64,000 nt of DNA from Mugil cephalus (lineage: Eukaryota > Chordata > Actinopteri > Mugiliformes > Mugilidae), in NCBI RefSeq assembly GCF_022458985.1, contig NC_061782.1:23015672-23079671 (forward strand), written 5' to 3'. Shown in pieces: positions 15,340 to 28,436 of this stretch. Numbering within the stretch: position 1 is the first letter of the stretch; every line of letters begins with the position of its first letter. The position numbers and the translations under genes were made by a program. Below the pieces are notes generated by a model that saw only the letters and a program-made list of their open reading frames with translations, made no database searches and was not told the origin of the DNA.

Positions 15340-15620
15340 TTAAGAAAAATGACAGACCAACATTTTTCTTCTTTTGTGGTGGTGGTGGAAACTTGGTCTG
15401 GAGTCTGTCCGTTAGAGACTGATTATGCTCCAGCAAAGATCTGCAGGGCCAATTAAATTGTTCGGCTGGGCAGAGTAACAGTGACATAGTCACAGTCACA
15501 TGTTATCAGAGTGTCGTTGATTGGCTTTAGGACTATCCAGTTATGTGCAGAGGTATTTTTCTCTCTGTATCAATTAAAACACGCCCCAGATTCAAGTGGT
15601 GTGCCACCACACTCTCACTC
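15340..15620 (+). repeat. Interspersed repeat, family R1 (copy 2)
   Basis: Same family as the repeats at 13930, 29495 and 52620. The shared part reads GTGCAGAGGTATTTTTCTCT followed by AAACACGCCCCAGATTCAAG, matching the 52-kb copy in order and orientation. It includes the TGGTCTGGA start-like motif and a variable middle. It lies upstream of the connexin promoter. Confidence 0.7.
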
Positions 15621-15999
15621 ATACTCTTGTACACCTGCCCAAAATATTCACATTAAACTGTAACAGCCTAATTTGGTGTCGAAATTTTATAATCTTTGGG
15701 TAATTGGTGACACATTTATATGTAAATGGTGGAGTAATTATTAATTGTGGTCGGATGCAATATGAATAGAAAGTGCTGTTTGGGGCTTAATATTTTAGGT
15801 TTAAGGGAGGCACACATACAGAAGCATAAAGAAGAATAGAATGACACAGAGGAATGCAGGACTGGGGCCTTCAGCCATTGTGTCCCGATACAATATGTGA
15901 CTTCCTTTAGATGCCAGACACCACAAACACACACATGCACATACATTAGGGCTGAATAGCAGGCAGTGAGGCACCAGGCCCACTTCCTCTGGAGATGTG

Positions 16000-16002
<3 letters not shown>

Positions 16003-16061
<59 letters not shown>

Positions 16062-16062
16062 C

Positions 16063-16095
<33 letters not shown>

Positions 16096-16096
16096 G
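16003..16096. repeat. (GA)n microsatellite
   Basis: About 94 bases of almost pure GA, with a few interruptions (AAAGAG, GCGAG, GACAG). It ends four bases before a TATA box, so it doubles as a GAGA-type tract in the presumed connexin core promoter. Long open frames across it on both strands are low-complexity artefacts. Confidence 0.98.
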
Positions 16097-16100
16097 CTGG

Positions 16101-16439
16101 TATAAATTAGCCTCACACACATTTCTCTTCAGTTCAGACCTCTGGACCCAAACTGCTCCCATCTGTCTCTATCGATTTAGTGTCAGGCTGTCAGTCGTCA
16201 AGTTTCCTCAGGATTTTCAAGTTGAAATTTAGTGATTGAACCGAACATACAGCTGGACAGTGGCTAATATACATCGCTGCTTCAGATATCTGCTGGACTC
16301 TGAGGATCCGCTCTGAAGGAGGCCGAGTGCCTTGCTTAAAGGCCGCACAACAGAGGAAGGCGAACATCCATCACTGTAAACTTCACTCGAGTTCGTCTCA
16401 GGCTAATTCAGAAGTTCCTGCCTCTGTATCCTAAACCAG
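16101..16439 (+). promoter_or_regulatory. TATA-box promoter and non-coding first exon of the connexin gene
   Basis: TATAAATTAG starts at 16101, immediately after the (GA)n tract. About 25-30 bases further on, the sequence TCTTCAGTTCAG could start transcription. The following segment has no long open frame and ends in a clean splice donor, AACCAG followed by GTAATG, at 16439/16440. Connexin genes usually carry a non-coding first exon several kilobases before the ATG, and the first connexin ATG here is 3.7 kb downstream on the same strand with no gene between. The link is inferred from position and needs transcript data. Confidence 0.5.
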
Positions 16440-17052
16440 GTAATGTGTGTGTGCATACTAACTACTGCTTATTTTGCAAGGTTTAGAAGATAAATATTAA
16501 TTAACATGAACTCATTTTCCCCCAATCAACAGTGATGATTACAAAAAATATATTTAATTGCAGAAATAAAAAGGAAAGGAGACCTGGAAAACCACTGCAG
16601 GTTTTAAACACTGTTATCACAACGGAGGTGAAATTTATCCGCAAATATATATTTATTTGAAGATAGAACCAATGTCGAATGGATTTTCAAGAGATGTGAT
16701 CCAATCTCAGTTTTGGAAAATCATGGCAGATTTTCTTCTTTGTGGTTCCTCAAGCCACACATGTATAGTGTCTGCAGGAAGAGATAACTGGAAGAGGGAA
16801 GAGCTCTACAAGTTCAAGTTTTCCAAGTCAAATTTTAGTGTAAAACACAGAAATGAAAGAAGTTCCTGTTAAAAAACAAGTGGAGCTATTTCAGTTTCTA
16901 CATTAACGCCCCCACATTTGATTTGTTTTCTATCAAGTGGACAGTATTAATAGTGAGTTATAAATACAGCTTGTTATCGGATTAAAGACATCCTCAAGTC
17001 TGAGCGATGTCAGTGTCGTTAATCATGGAGAACAGACAGAGGAAAGAGAGAT

Positions 17053-17090
<38 letters not shown>

Positions 17091-20000
17091 GTTGTTTCTG
17101 TTGGGCCTTGCAACTTCTTGAGTGTTAAAATATCACTTGGTTTTAGGGCCGAGGTTAGAATTAGATTCTGGCTAGATTAATGGGTAGACATTTAGTTGAG
17201 ATGGTTAATGTTCGTACAAGAATACAATAAGACAATGGAAAGTCCTCACTTAGATAGAACCATAGGTTCGTGTGTATTTGTGGGTGTGGGTGAGCATTTT
17301 TGTTGGCTCTTTGGAAAACATTTTGGCATAAATGGCAACGATGTCAGTTCCAGCAGTACTCATGGGAACCAAATCCTGGTCACATTCAGGCAAAGGGTTT
17401 TGAATTCAAGTCAATGATGTGTCCTAACAAAGATACCTACTCCAGCTTGTGTGTGCTGTTATCAAGACAGGATGCAGAACAATACCAAGTGCTGGACAAT
17501 GAACACACACACACATACACACACAAACACATGCATGAAAAGGTCAGGAGAAAGTCTATACAAGGAAGTAATATTGTTATTAATGATGCTGGGAGCACTT
17601 ATGAAAGACATGAATATACACACAAAGATACACACACATGTCTGCCATAGACTGGTCAAAGTCTTCTGGTTTCACAAAAACAGGAAGGGAAGGGCATTTA
17701 ATAAATAAGGCACAATAAAAATAATCTTGAAGATTTTTTTTTATGTTATATTTCTCCAAACATTATTTTATTTTATTTTATTTATTTATTTTTTTTTAGA
17801 GATTTGGATTTTATGTGCAATGCAGTTTCTAAAACATGTCGAGAGCCGATAGTAAAAAAGTCTTTCCAACCTGCAGAATCTTCTACATTTCTACATAAAA
17901 ATCTATCAAAAGATCAGTGGATATTTACTAAAGTCCTAAAAATAGAAGAATTGAACCCATTCATAATTTCACCAACTTGCAAAAATGTGTGAACTCTTGT
18001 GCAACAGTAGCAGTTTAGTTGAGTTCAGTCGTCTTTTGAAGAACGACTTGTGTTCTGGGGTCATTGTCTGTTAAGATTAAGCTTTTAAATGTCCTCGCAT
18101 TTCTTTTCTTTGTTATTCAGGATTTATTGGACCAATAATAGATAGATTATCAATGATGATAATCTGTCCAGGTCCAGATGAAGCAAAAACAGACCCAAAC
18201 AAGGACATTACCAGCCCTATATAACACAGACAGGACGCTGTTTCATCTCCTGACACGAGCCTCTTATTTAGACCAAACAATTCTACTTTGGTCTCATCTG
18301 TCCACAAAACATTTACCCAATAGCCTTCTGGTTTATCCACATGATGTTTAGCAAACTGCTGACGGGCCAAAATGTTCTTTTTGGAGAGCAGTGGCTTTGT
18401 CCTTGCTGCTCAGTGTAGATGGTAGATTCATGAACATTAACATTAGCCAATGTGACAGAGGCCTGGAGTTGTGTAGAAATCACCCTGGGTTCCTTTGTGA
18501 CCTCTATGACAGTCATCTTAAGTCTCCTCCAATTGTTCCCAGTCTGTCTGAGAACTTTTTAACAATGGTTTTGTGACATGTTCTAGGTAATATTTTTCAA
18601 GTCTTTTATGAAGAGATTTGTTTTTTGTCTCAGTTCTGGGGAGTTACTGGTGGAGCGGATAGTAGAAGATGAGATGAGATGAGATTAAACCAATAGTCAA
18701 AAAACAAGCAAGACTGACCAAGACTTCAATCAGAGAAAGAAGTGACCGTAAAGTTTAAGAGTATATACCAATATCTATCTATCTATCTATCAATCATCAT
18801 CTAGCTATATCTAATCTATCTAATATATATATAAATTATAATATTTATATAACTATATATATATCAGAAATAGTGTACATAACACCAGGAAGAAACTGAA
18901 CAATTCGATTCCAGTTCACAATGAGGTGAATTATTAGAACTATACTGACTCATGAGCAAGGAAATTCCCTCAGGACGCTCATTTAGCTACACTCCTTTCA
19001 CTCCTTTCTCATTGGGAGGTGTAATAAACACCACATACTCTAGGTGGCCACAATGAGCTGCATATTTGAGGTGTTTACAGAGAAGCTCAGTAACTCTCAA
19101 GCATACCCATACAGAGTTTAATCTGTTAAGACTTGGTTTTACAGTAAAGTTAAAAATTAGTTAATAGTTGGGGTTAGTGTAAGTGATTTGGATTAGGCAC
19201 TTAGTTGAGATGGTAAGAGTTTGGGTAAAGGTCCAGGGAATGCATCATGTCAACAGCAGGTCCCCGCAAAGATGGAAACACGAGTTTGTGTGTGGTATCA
19301 GCGTTTACAGTGGACGTCTAGTTTTCCTTCCCCTGAGACAGGCGGAGGGGGAGTGTGGGAACCGAGAGTCAAGCTAAACTAAGACATGGGCACAGACATT
19401 TTTATTAATGAGGTCATGACCATGGTGCGACGCGGTTCACGGGGTCAAGATACTAAAAGAACACAAATGTTTTTGCACACACACAAACTGACAACAGAGC
19501 CGCTTATATAGAGAGAACTTTGACTAAATACCCAGAAAAAGGAAATTGTAGACATTTATGTTTCCTTCATGCAATGATTCAGATCTTTTTTTTTTGTTTC
19601 ATTGCATTTTACTTTCATTGATCCATCAGCTCTCAGGAAAACTGAAGTCAGTGTATGTGAAACATGGCGTAGTTCCATGTGTTCTCACAATATTACTGGA
19701 TTTGTCATGGAAATAGGGAAAGTTGCTCTAAAATGTTACACATAGCTACATGTATTGTTCTGAACTCCTCTAGAAATGCATTGTGCATTCATTTCCGACT
19801 TCGCTTACTTTTGTTATTTAAGTGCACTCAATGTCATGTCTTGCTGAGATAATTAAAAGGTCTTTCGTTTCAGAAAACAGAAAAGAGAAACACATATTCA
19901 GGTGTATTTATTACAAAATAAATCATAAAATGAACTGAATACTTTGAGATTTCTTGAATATCATTTGTGACAGCATGGCTGAACTGTTGGCAGTATCTCA

Positions 20001-20184
20001 CATCATGAGTTAATAAGATGTACATGAATGCACCGTGTGGCCCACCTGACCCTGCTGTGGATGTTGATGTAAACCTCTGCTCTGTGCTCTGTGTTCCTCA
20101 GGTGGATCTTGTACCTGCAGAGTGACAGCTGTGAAATCAACATTTGCAGAGTTGAAATAAACCTTTGCTGAGCTGTAATCGGTC
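16440..20184 (+). other. Presumed first intron of the connexin gene; repeats only
   Basis: No coding exon is visible. It contains a (GT)n run at about 17055-17090, CA-rich patches near 17504-17540 and 17620-17640, an AT-rich stretch with (ATCT)n at about 18772-18796, and the Tc1-like remnant described separately. Confidence 0.5.
18110..18600 (-). mobile_element. Tc1-like transposase remnant (second family)
   Basis: On the minus strand one frame reads ARQQFAKHHVDKPEGYWVNV and then LWTDETKVELFG, the catalytic-core signature of Tc1-like transposases. An adjacent frame reads VTKEPRVISTQLQASV then VNVHESTI, the upstream helix-turn-helix region. The two parts are in different frames and stops follow, so the copy is dead. 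It is a different family from copies A and B elsewhere in this window. Confidence 0.8.
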
Positions 20185-23100
20185 ATGGCAGACTGGAGCC
20201 TTCTGGGAAACTTCCTGGAGGAAGTACAGGAGCACTCTACCTCTGTTGGCAAGGCATGACGCACAAACACACAGCAGAACACTTCACACAGTGAATGCCA
20301 GCACAGCACCAGTCTGCCGTCCTGTCCACACGATGGACAAACACTGAAATAACATTTATGTTTTACCAAATCATCCTGTTTAATTTGTACATCCTGGGCT
20401 GTGGCTTATGTCTGAGTCTAAACCTCTAGAAATAAAGTTTATGTAATGTCTTATTTATTTAGATGTTCAAACTTCAGAAAAAGGCTACATCCCTTCAACC
20501 TATATTTAATTTCTAAATAATTTGAACATGGCCATTATATAAATATTGAAGTCAATTGTTTTGAAGTCAGTCTCCATAAATCTACACGCCCTCGTACAAT
20601 AAATATCACTATATTTCAATATTATTGTTCATGAAACTTTGAATATTGGTTGCTTTTTGCTCCAGGTATGGCTGACCATCCTGTTTATCTTTCGTATCCT
20701 GGTGCTGGGGACGGCGGCCGAGTCTTCGTGGGGAGACGAACAGGAAGATTTCGACTGCGACACTGAGCAGCCAGGCTGCGAGAACGTCTGTTACGACAAA
20801 GCTTTCCCTATAGCTCATATACGATACTGGGTAATAACCTACACCACAGGACAACAGGCAAAAGGATGAAAACGGAAACGTGCTTCAGTATCAGCAGGCT
20901 AAAATACAAAATGAAGAATTTAAATGAAAGGAAATGAAATCAAGGACCACACACCAACATCTGTCCTAAAGATTCAGCTCTGATGTTATACAGTATGTCA
21001 TATGATATTAGATCGGAAAATTGCTACATTACATTCCCTGAATAATGTTTTAGCTTATCAGTGACAAAAAGCATAAAGCATTTTTTGTAACAGCTGGAAG
21101 TCATGTTGTAACACTCATGTCTGAAGGTTTATTCACCTAAAATGTTCTGCCATCTTGCCATCAGCAAGGAGGAAACTATTGTTTAACACATTTTAAGCTG
21201 AAAATATGTTTATTATAGAGTTTAAGATTATATCTTCCATGTAGCTAATGATTTCCATCCAATTCAGGGCTGAGCATTACAGAGAGTTAAAGTACTTACA
21301 GTAGTTCGTACAGCCGTTTCGGAAATCATCTCCCATGCTTATGGAGCTGTATGGAGAAACCAAGAATATTATCATTTCAGTCTAGTCAGAAATCAGAAAC
21401 CTTTAATCAAACTGTTTTCAATCGTAAGCCTATCTGTTGTCTTCCCAGGTTCTCCAGATTGTGTTCGTGTCCACGCCAAGTCTGATCTACATGGGCCACG
21501 CCATGCACACTGTTCGCAGAGAGGAGAAGAGAAAGAGCCGAGAGGAGGAAGAGGGAGATGGGGGTGGGGGAGAGGAGGACCCAGGAGGAGGTGAAGGCGG
21601 AGGAGGAGGGGGAGAGAAACAGGGGGGAAAGGGAGAGAACGAGAGAAGAAAGGAAAAAAATGAAGGCTCATCGGCAGGTCGAGTTCGCCTGAAGGGAGCG
21701 CTGCTGCAGACCTACATACTGAGTATACTGATACGCACCGTCATGGAGGTGAATCACTAATACTACTACAGGTTGTGTAGCAGACTGGTCTTTATTAAGA
21801 GAAAATGGCTTCTGTGAACTAAATCCTGAAAAAATTTAACAGTTTTATACATGCTCCCCTGTGCTACAAGTAAATGTGACAGCATGCAATATGATATGAG
21901 ATTTAAGGGTGGCAAATACAACAGGCAGTGAAAAGACTAATTTTACTTGAAGTGAGGTGAATTTTCAAGTTAACATAGATATATTTAATGCATTGGTACT
22001 GGAAAAATCTTTTCCCCTTTCCCCTTTTTTTCCCCGTCAACTTTAAGTTATGATGTTTAGAAACTAAACTAACTAAACTAATCAGGGAATGGGGTGGTGA
22101 GTGGAGATCAGGCTCAGCTCAGGTGATGCTACTGGGGCGATGAGAGATGGTGACGGCGAGTAGGAACGAATGAAGGACGGAAAATATCTGACAATTCTCA
22201 GGCCAAAAAACTGATCTCCAACTGTAAATACAGCCTGACTGTGAGTGTACCTCCACCCAGGTGGTGTTCCTGTGTCTCCAATACTTCCTGTATGGAATCT
22301 TCCTCAATCCTCTGTATGTCTGCAAGGTAAAAGCATGAGTTATCAGGGATTTATCTGTGTGATTTATATTCATGTGCGTAATCTAGCCATTCTCATTCTC
22401 TCACAGGCCTGGCCTTGTCCGCATCCTGTTAACTGTTACGTCTCAAGGCCAACAGAGAAGAATGTCTTCATAGTGTTCATGTTGGTTGTGTCGGCTGTGT
22501 CTCTGGCTCTCAGTGTGCTTGAACTGTATCACCTGGCATGGAGACACTGTTGCAGGTAGGAATTCATTTTATTTATTTTTTTTGCATATATATGAGGGTA
22601 CGAGACCCTACCCTAGTCATGTGTTCCTTTCAAAGTGCAAAGTGCAAAGCAAAGTGTACAGCTGTGTGAAGTAATTCAAAGAAAGAATTCAAAAAAGTAT
22701 GATTGAGTTGATTCCCAATTTCAATTTCATTTTCAGAGTTTGTTTTGATTTTTATATTAACTTGCAGTTTTAGTATCTGAGGTAGGCTACACAATATAAT
22801 GAGCAATCTTTTTATTTGTTGCTATAAAATCCTTGTCATGTTTGTTGCCTGTTCAAATCAGTTGTAGCCTAAATGTATTTGCTTCTGAATTTTACGGTGA
22901 CTTCCAGCTAATGGCGCCACTGTCCTGGTTCACCCCAGCATCATTTCCAGTGTCATCATACAGCTATGTTGAATGTAAAACCTCAGCAAAACATACTGCA
23001 AGCTGCCTGCTCTGAGACAGTTAGACACAGTGACGGTTCTACCCGCTGAAAATATAAAACTGCCCACAGAAACTGGTAGGGACTAAAAACAGATAGCAGG

Positions 23101-24285
23101 AATTAAATGTGTCTCCTTGCCATGTAAATAGGCAACTGCTGTATTTAGGTGAAGTTAGTGTTTACCAGTTGTTTCTGCTGCCCCCAAGTGGACAAAACTA
23201 AATATACAATTGGGGTGTGTTTCAAAAATATAAAGCTGTTTTTCAGACTAAATAAATGAGAATAAAAATGAAAACATTTTTACTTTGGGCACTGTTGTCA
23301 TACTAACTTATACTTATCTTTCTTAACTACTTAACTGTAGCTTAAAGTTCAGCCCACAGGCCCCTTACTGGCCTGGGGCCTCAAGCGATTGTCTGCCTTC
23401 CCTGAGGCAACAGTTGTCTGACGTTGTCTGTGGCTTTGGTGCAGGTGTAGAGTTCATCAGCCTACTGATATGATCAGGTTTGTCTTGGCCAGAGTGTTAA
23501 CTTCAACACACTATATTCGTATATATCCTTATATGGTACCTACTTTTTTATTATTATTATTCAGGAATGTACTGTATGTGTAAGACTTTGTGTTTTTTTC
23601 CAGCTGATTTCTTGAAGCAAATAAAGGACATTTCCCACAGTGAAGTACTGTCTCTATTTTAAGCATTAACTTCCTGGAATTCAACATACACCACGAAAAG
23701 AAACTGAATGAGAAGAAACACTGGAGGTCCAAAACATGACTGTGGGAAAGAAGTATGGCTCATTGTGGGTTCCACAGAGCAAATAGTTTACCGTTGTTTC
23801 ATAAACTCACACTGCCATGGTACAGTTGAAATAATTACAGCTGCTAATGTAGATGTTCTTGTGAGATTTTGACATTTATGGTGACTAAATGACTTTTTCA
23901 TTGCAGGAAATTCCTCATGGTAAAGGTCATCACTCCTGCCGAAGCCCGTCTCGGCCGACAACTCTCTCTGTCACCTCCACCACCATCAACCCCACCTCCG
24001 GATTTCAGCCAGTGTGTCACTGGCTCCTCGCACTTTCTACCCCCACCTTTCCCCAGCCACCGGCTTGCCAACCAACAAAACTCCGAGAACATGGCTACAG
24101 AGAAGAACAAAATGGCCGCCGCTGTGGAAGAAGTGAACTTCCTCCAGATGAGCTGTTATTCACAGATCCAGGACGGCAGATACCTGAGGAACGGCCCCGA
24201 TGGGCTGCTGCTGAAAGACAAACGAAGATTCAGTAAAACCAGCGGCAGTAGCAGCCGGACGAGAGCGGACGACCTCTCCGTTTAG
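20185..24285 (+). CDS. Alpha-type connexin (gap-junction channel subunit)
   Basis: Four-pass membrane protein; six subunits make a hemichannel that docks with a neighbour cell. Six coding exons, 20185-20253, 20666-20830, 21449-21748, 22261-22326, 22407-22555 and 23907-24285, add up to 375 residues in phase. The start [19 protein letters not shown] is the usual connexin N-terminus. Extracellular loop 1 has the C-x6-C-x3-C pattern ([12 protein letters not shown]) and loop 2 has [12 protein letters not shown] followed by SRPTEK, typical of the alpha group. The cytoplasmic loop is extended by a Glu/Gly-rich run. The C-terminal tail has serine/proline-rich parts and ends TRADDLSV. Most vertebrate connexins have a single coding exon, so six is unusual. 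Intron 1 begins with GC, not GT (AAG/GCATGA at 20254). The exact GJA subtype is not clear; loops resemble GJA3, GJA8, GJA9 and GJA10. Confidence 0.93.
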
Positions 24286-26125
24286 AAACTAGTCGGATTC
24301 ACCCAACACAACGTGCACATAATACGCTCAGTCTCATATCTCAGCCAGCTGTCAGAATCAGAACCATGTAGCATAGTTGCTGTCTGTGATTGAGGAGACT
24401 TTGTTTTTCTGTTTTGACAAGAATCTCTGCAATGTCATTACTTTCTCAATTATTTTCTTTTGACATTATATGGCTTTCAAAGTTTGGCTCTAGCTAAAAC
24501 CAGCAAAGGAAGGAGCAAGACACCAAGAGACACCAAATCAGCGCGGGAGTTTTGCTTGTTCATGAGACATTCATTTGGTTACCATCCTGGATGGAGAGCT
24601 ATGGGTAGTCTGGACTGAATAACCTACAAAAGCATTTTCCTTCTTCCTCTTTTTATTTACCACTGTGTCTTAACTGTGCAGCACATGCAATGATTTTATT
24701 CGCTGAACAGCTTTTTGTGCACAGTGGCAGCGACTCAGACTCGAGACTTGATCTGAATCTTTATGAGTCACACGCTTTTAATTTGTCATCACCAGCCAGC
24801 GTGGACAAGGCATCAAATCTCACATCGCATTCACAGTCGCCTCAGAAGTCATAGTTTGTGTCTGAGCCTTAACAAGCGCAACAATAGTGGCTTAAAGTTT
24901 GCACTAAACTCCAGACAAATGTGCTTTTTAAAGCAGTGCACAAAGAGTCCATGCATAATTGTCTGGTTGGTAATGTTTGACATCATCTAACGTCAGACAG
25001 CTCTTAAAACAGCACTTACTGTGATTTTACACAATAAAATTTCAAATGTATAGTAGGGCATCTCTCCTTTCAAGCTGAAACAGTGCCCTAATATAGATAT
25101 GAAAATTTGCACTGCATTCACTGTGATGTGCAACGTTCACTTTTACAGTTGTGGAAGCACATATTGCAGGAATGTTTTATGATAAATCACCAGTGGAAAG
25201 TGTTTTTTTTTATATATATAACAGTGATTGCAGATCATTCTGAAAGATGAGCAATTACTGCAACACCTGACCTTGTTAGTCTACTCCAGTTTTTTTTTTA
25301 ATTTTCTGTGTATGGCAAGCACTTTTAACATGATCAGATGTGTCCAATGAACTTGTGATCAGTCATAAATTGGATATATTCTTGGAATAATCACTTAAAA
25401 TGTCCTTATAAAGATATAACCATGTACCATTGTGTAAAACTTCAAATCAATCAATCTTCAGTTTAGCTCTGATTGCGTTTTAAGATTGTTTTAAAGCAGG
25501 ACATGCTTAATTGATACGTTAAGATATCTAAGTTTTTTGAGACATGACTGATTTGCAGCTCTTGAATCTACCCAGGAAATAACAACTGAGCCTTTGATTT
25601 GTGGAAGTCACAACACCGAGGCCTTTCATCCAACGTTTTACCTGAGGACTGAGCCACCAGGACTTCATTTTGCACTGGAACTTGACTGGTGTGATTCTGT
25701 GTAGCTGCTCAGTCATGATTTTTACTCTATATACTATGTATTTATACTTTGAGACATTTGTCCACCTATTTTTTTCACACCAGCATGTTGTTTTTAAAAT
25801 CTTTTTAAACGACAAATGTATCATCTATGTTCCAAAGTGTGTCAGTTTGGGACACTATTGGGTAGATTTTATGGCACTGTATTGTGGATTTTATCATTTT
25901 GACTAAAGCACAAGGGGCTACAGCCTCTACAGTCTGAAACTACTACCACTGTAGATTTTGTGGGTTTTTTATATATTATATATATATATAATAGCAGACA
26001 AAAGGATATCAAACACCACTTCAATATGTATTGTTAGATGACTGCTTCTATTGGTGAAAACTTAAAATTGTTTGATATATATTATATTTACTTGAATAAT
26101 GTAAATAAAACTACAAATAAAACGG
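24286..26125 (+). terminator. Long 3' UTR of the connexin gene and tandem poly(A) signals
   Basis: No coding exon is seen after the stop codon. Two AATAAA hexamers at about 26104-26109 and 26116-26121 are the first convincing close pair, giving a 3' UTR of about 1.8 kb. An earlier AATAAA at about 25032 is an alternative end. Confidence 0.5.
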
Positions 26126-26129
26126 TTCA

Positions 26130-28436
26130 GAGTGTGTTTTTACATGCATGAAACACAAGTGCAGAGCTCGTTATAGTCATACAGCAGAAATGTGGACTCT
26201 TTGTTACTCTCAGGGTCGCAAATGTTAGCAGAATTGAACCTAACAAGATTAAAGGTGTAAAGGTGCACTAAAGGTATAACAGTTGTCTGTGCTTTTTTAT
26301 CAGCAGACAATGTGACTTTTCAAATCATGAAATTTTCCAGACAAGGCAGTGCAGCATACACAACCCTGACAATGTAGCAACTAAATGAAGTTCAGCCATC
26401 ACTAATATTTTTTCTGCAAGTAAAAGGCCTTTAGCTGGTGCAAGAAAATTCTTCGTTTCAGCTTTGATACCTCTCAATTTCTAACACTAATAATTTGCAC
26501 CTTTGACACCTTTTAAATGACCAAACAGAAGCAATTTATTTATTTAGTTTAATATATTCAATGACAAACTATCATCCAGCTACCCTGATATAGCCCAACT
26601 CAAGTCTTGTTAAAGTATGATAAGATAAAATTCTCATCCAACCAATCAGATCTATTTTATCAATTTCAGGTAAGTATGACTATGTCACTGTTACTCTTCT
26701 GTCCATCATCACATAAAGCCAGCCCAAAAGATTTGATTTTATCTTTGCCAGAGCGCAATCAGTTGACTCAATAGGGCGAATCCAGGACAATTTTATGCAC
26801 AAACATTTTGTGGCCAGTGGAATTTCGTCTGACTTCCAGGTAATATGCAGTCATAACCCATAGGTTATAGGTATAACCTAAAGCTAAGTAGCTAAGTATC
26901 CAGCAAAATCACCATCAAACTGTAAAAAATGTTACATTTAATTATAGTAAGGAATGCAGTTTGTCTTATGGTTTAAAAGTAACTGCTTGGCTGCCAGCAG
27001 TGAAGCGCTGACAGAAATGTACAACCATCATAGTAGTGGAGTAAAAATGTAAGGCTGCATGTGCATGATACAAAGTGTACAGTCAAAGTACATTTAATAA
27101 CTTTGTTATTACTGCTGGACCTAGACGACATAAATCTAAGACAAACTGAATGACCATCAGTGTAGTTACACGTTTATTAACACCAATAGAAATCCCCATC
27201 ACAACTGAAAGTTGTTCACATGCTGACCTCTGAGCTCCTGACTATTTTTTCTTAAACACAAGTGCTTCAGTGATGGACAGACATCAAGCCAGTAAGTGGT
27301 GAGAAACTCTGGATAGTCTAAGAAAGTGGATTAAAATAAAAATCCTGCCTGGTTCCCACGGCCAGTATCCAGTTTAGAACAGAGGCTGGTGGAAGAATTC
27401 CCAGGAAGGTCATCTGAAAATATTAAGGAATGTTTGAAACTCCAATACAGAAGAGTTTGGGCTCTCAGTTTTCGTTCCCTTTATTCCTTTCCTGTTTTCC
27501 CGTCTGCAGCGTTCCTGTTTAAGTAGCAGCCTTACTTGTTCATCTTAAAGATTAATACACTAATCACTACTATAGATGTCATTATTTATTATATGGTGAA
27601 CTGCTGTGTACCTGATTAAGTGGATGGAGGGACATTATTGATACAACTGGTTTCAGGTGTGATGAGTTTAGTCCTTTGCCAATTTCTTCTGGGACTACAA
27701 CTTGATTACTCTAAAACTGCCCATCTCTGGGCACAGTTCTCAGGAACAATGGCTACAAATTCAGACAAGGCTGGGACAACATCATTTATCTTAGATTATC
27801 ACACAAAGACCAGTCCAGTGCACTTCCCACTTCCCTATAATCCCAATGACATATTCCAGTCCATGTAGTAAAGTACCAATATCAACAGGGTCTAGCAGGG
27901 CTAGTCTAGAGACTGTGTGTTGTGAGACACTGAGGAGATTGTAACAGTGCTGTTACTATACCATCTAAAACCTGACTGAAAATCCTCAAATGAACATTCT
28001 TGTCAAAATGACACATGACTAGTTTATGATTATGTTAATAGTCATAAACTAGTTGACTTGAGATTGTATGTCATCTGACCTGATTGAACCATGCTTTCCC
28101 CAGGTAATTTCCTGGTCCCCACCTGGACAACCAGGGATGGAATGATGACATGCAGATAAACATGTCACCACTGGTCACATTAGGTAGATCCAGAAAACTT
28201 CAGTTTTGTGAAAGTTACACATCGTTTTGGGTGTCATTATGCTCAATCGCAATTGTGTGATAGCTTATTATTAGTCAGCATTGACAATGTATATGATGTG
28301 GTCCTGAGTAAATGTTTTTTAAATTAAAGCTGACGTTAGTGAAGTTGGTACGTCCTCTGTCTTCTTCATCCGTCGTCTATCAGATCTTTCACTGCCGTTT
28401 TCTGTCTTATCCAAGTCAATAAACAAAGACCTACAA
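26130..28436. other. Intergenic region; no gene seen
   Basis: AT-rich with stops in all frames. The 82-codon frame at 27620-27868 starts with a hydrophobic stretch but has no splice context or recognisable domain. A short inverted repeat lies at 28018-28053 (12-bp arms ACTAGTTTATGA, 12-base loop). Confidence 0.6.

Noticed and set aside
15716-16232. Long open frames on both strands with Leu-Ser or Arg-Glu repeats
   Set aside because: They are translations of the (GA)n microsatellite and its flanks.
27620-27868. 82-codon frame with a hydrophobic start
   Set aside because: No recognised family and no exon-like borders; the hydrophobicity comes from T-rich sequence.
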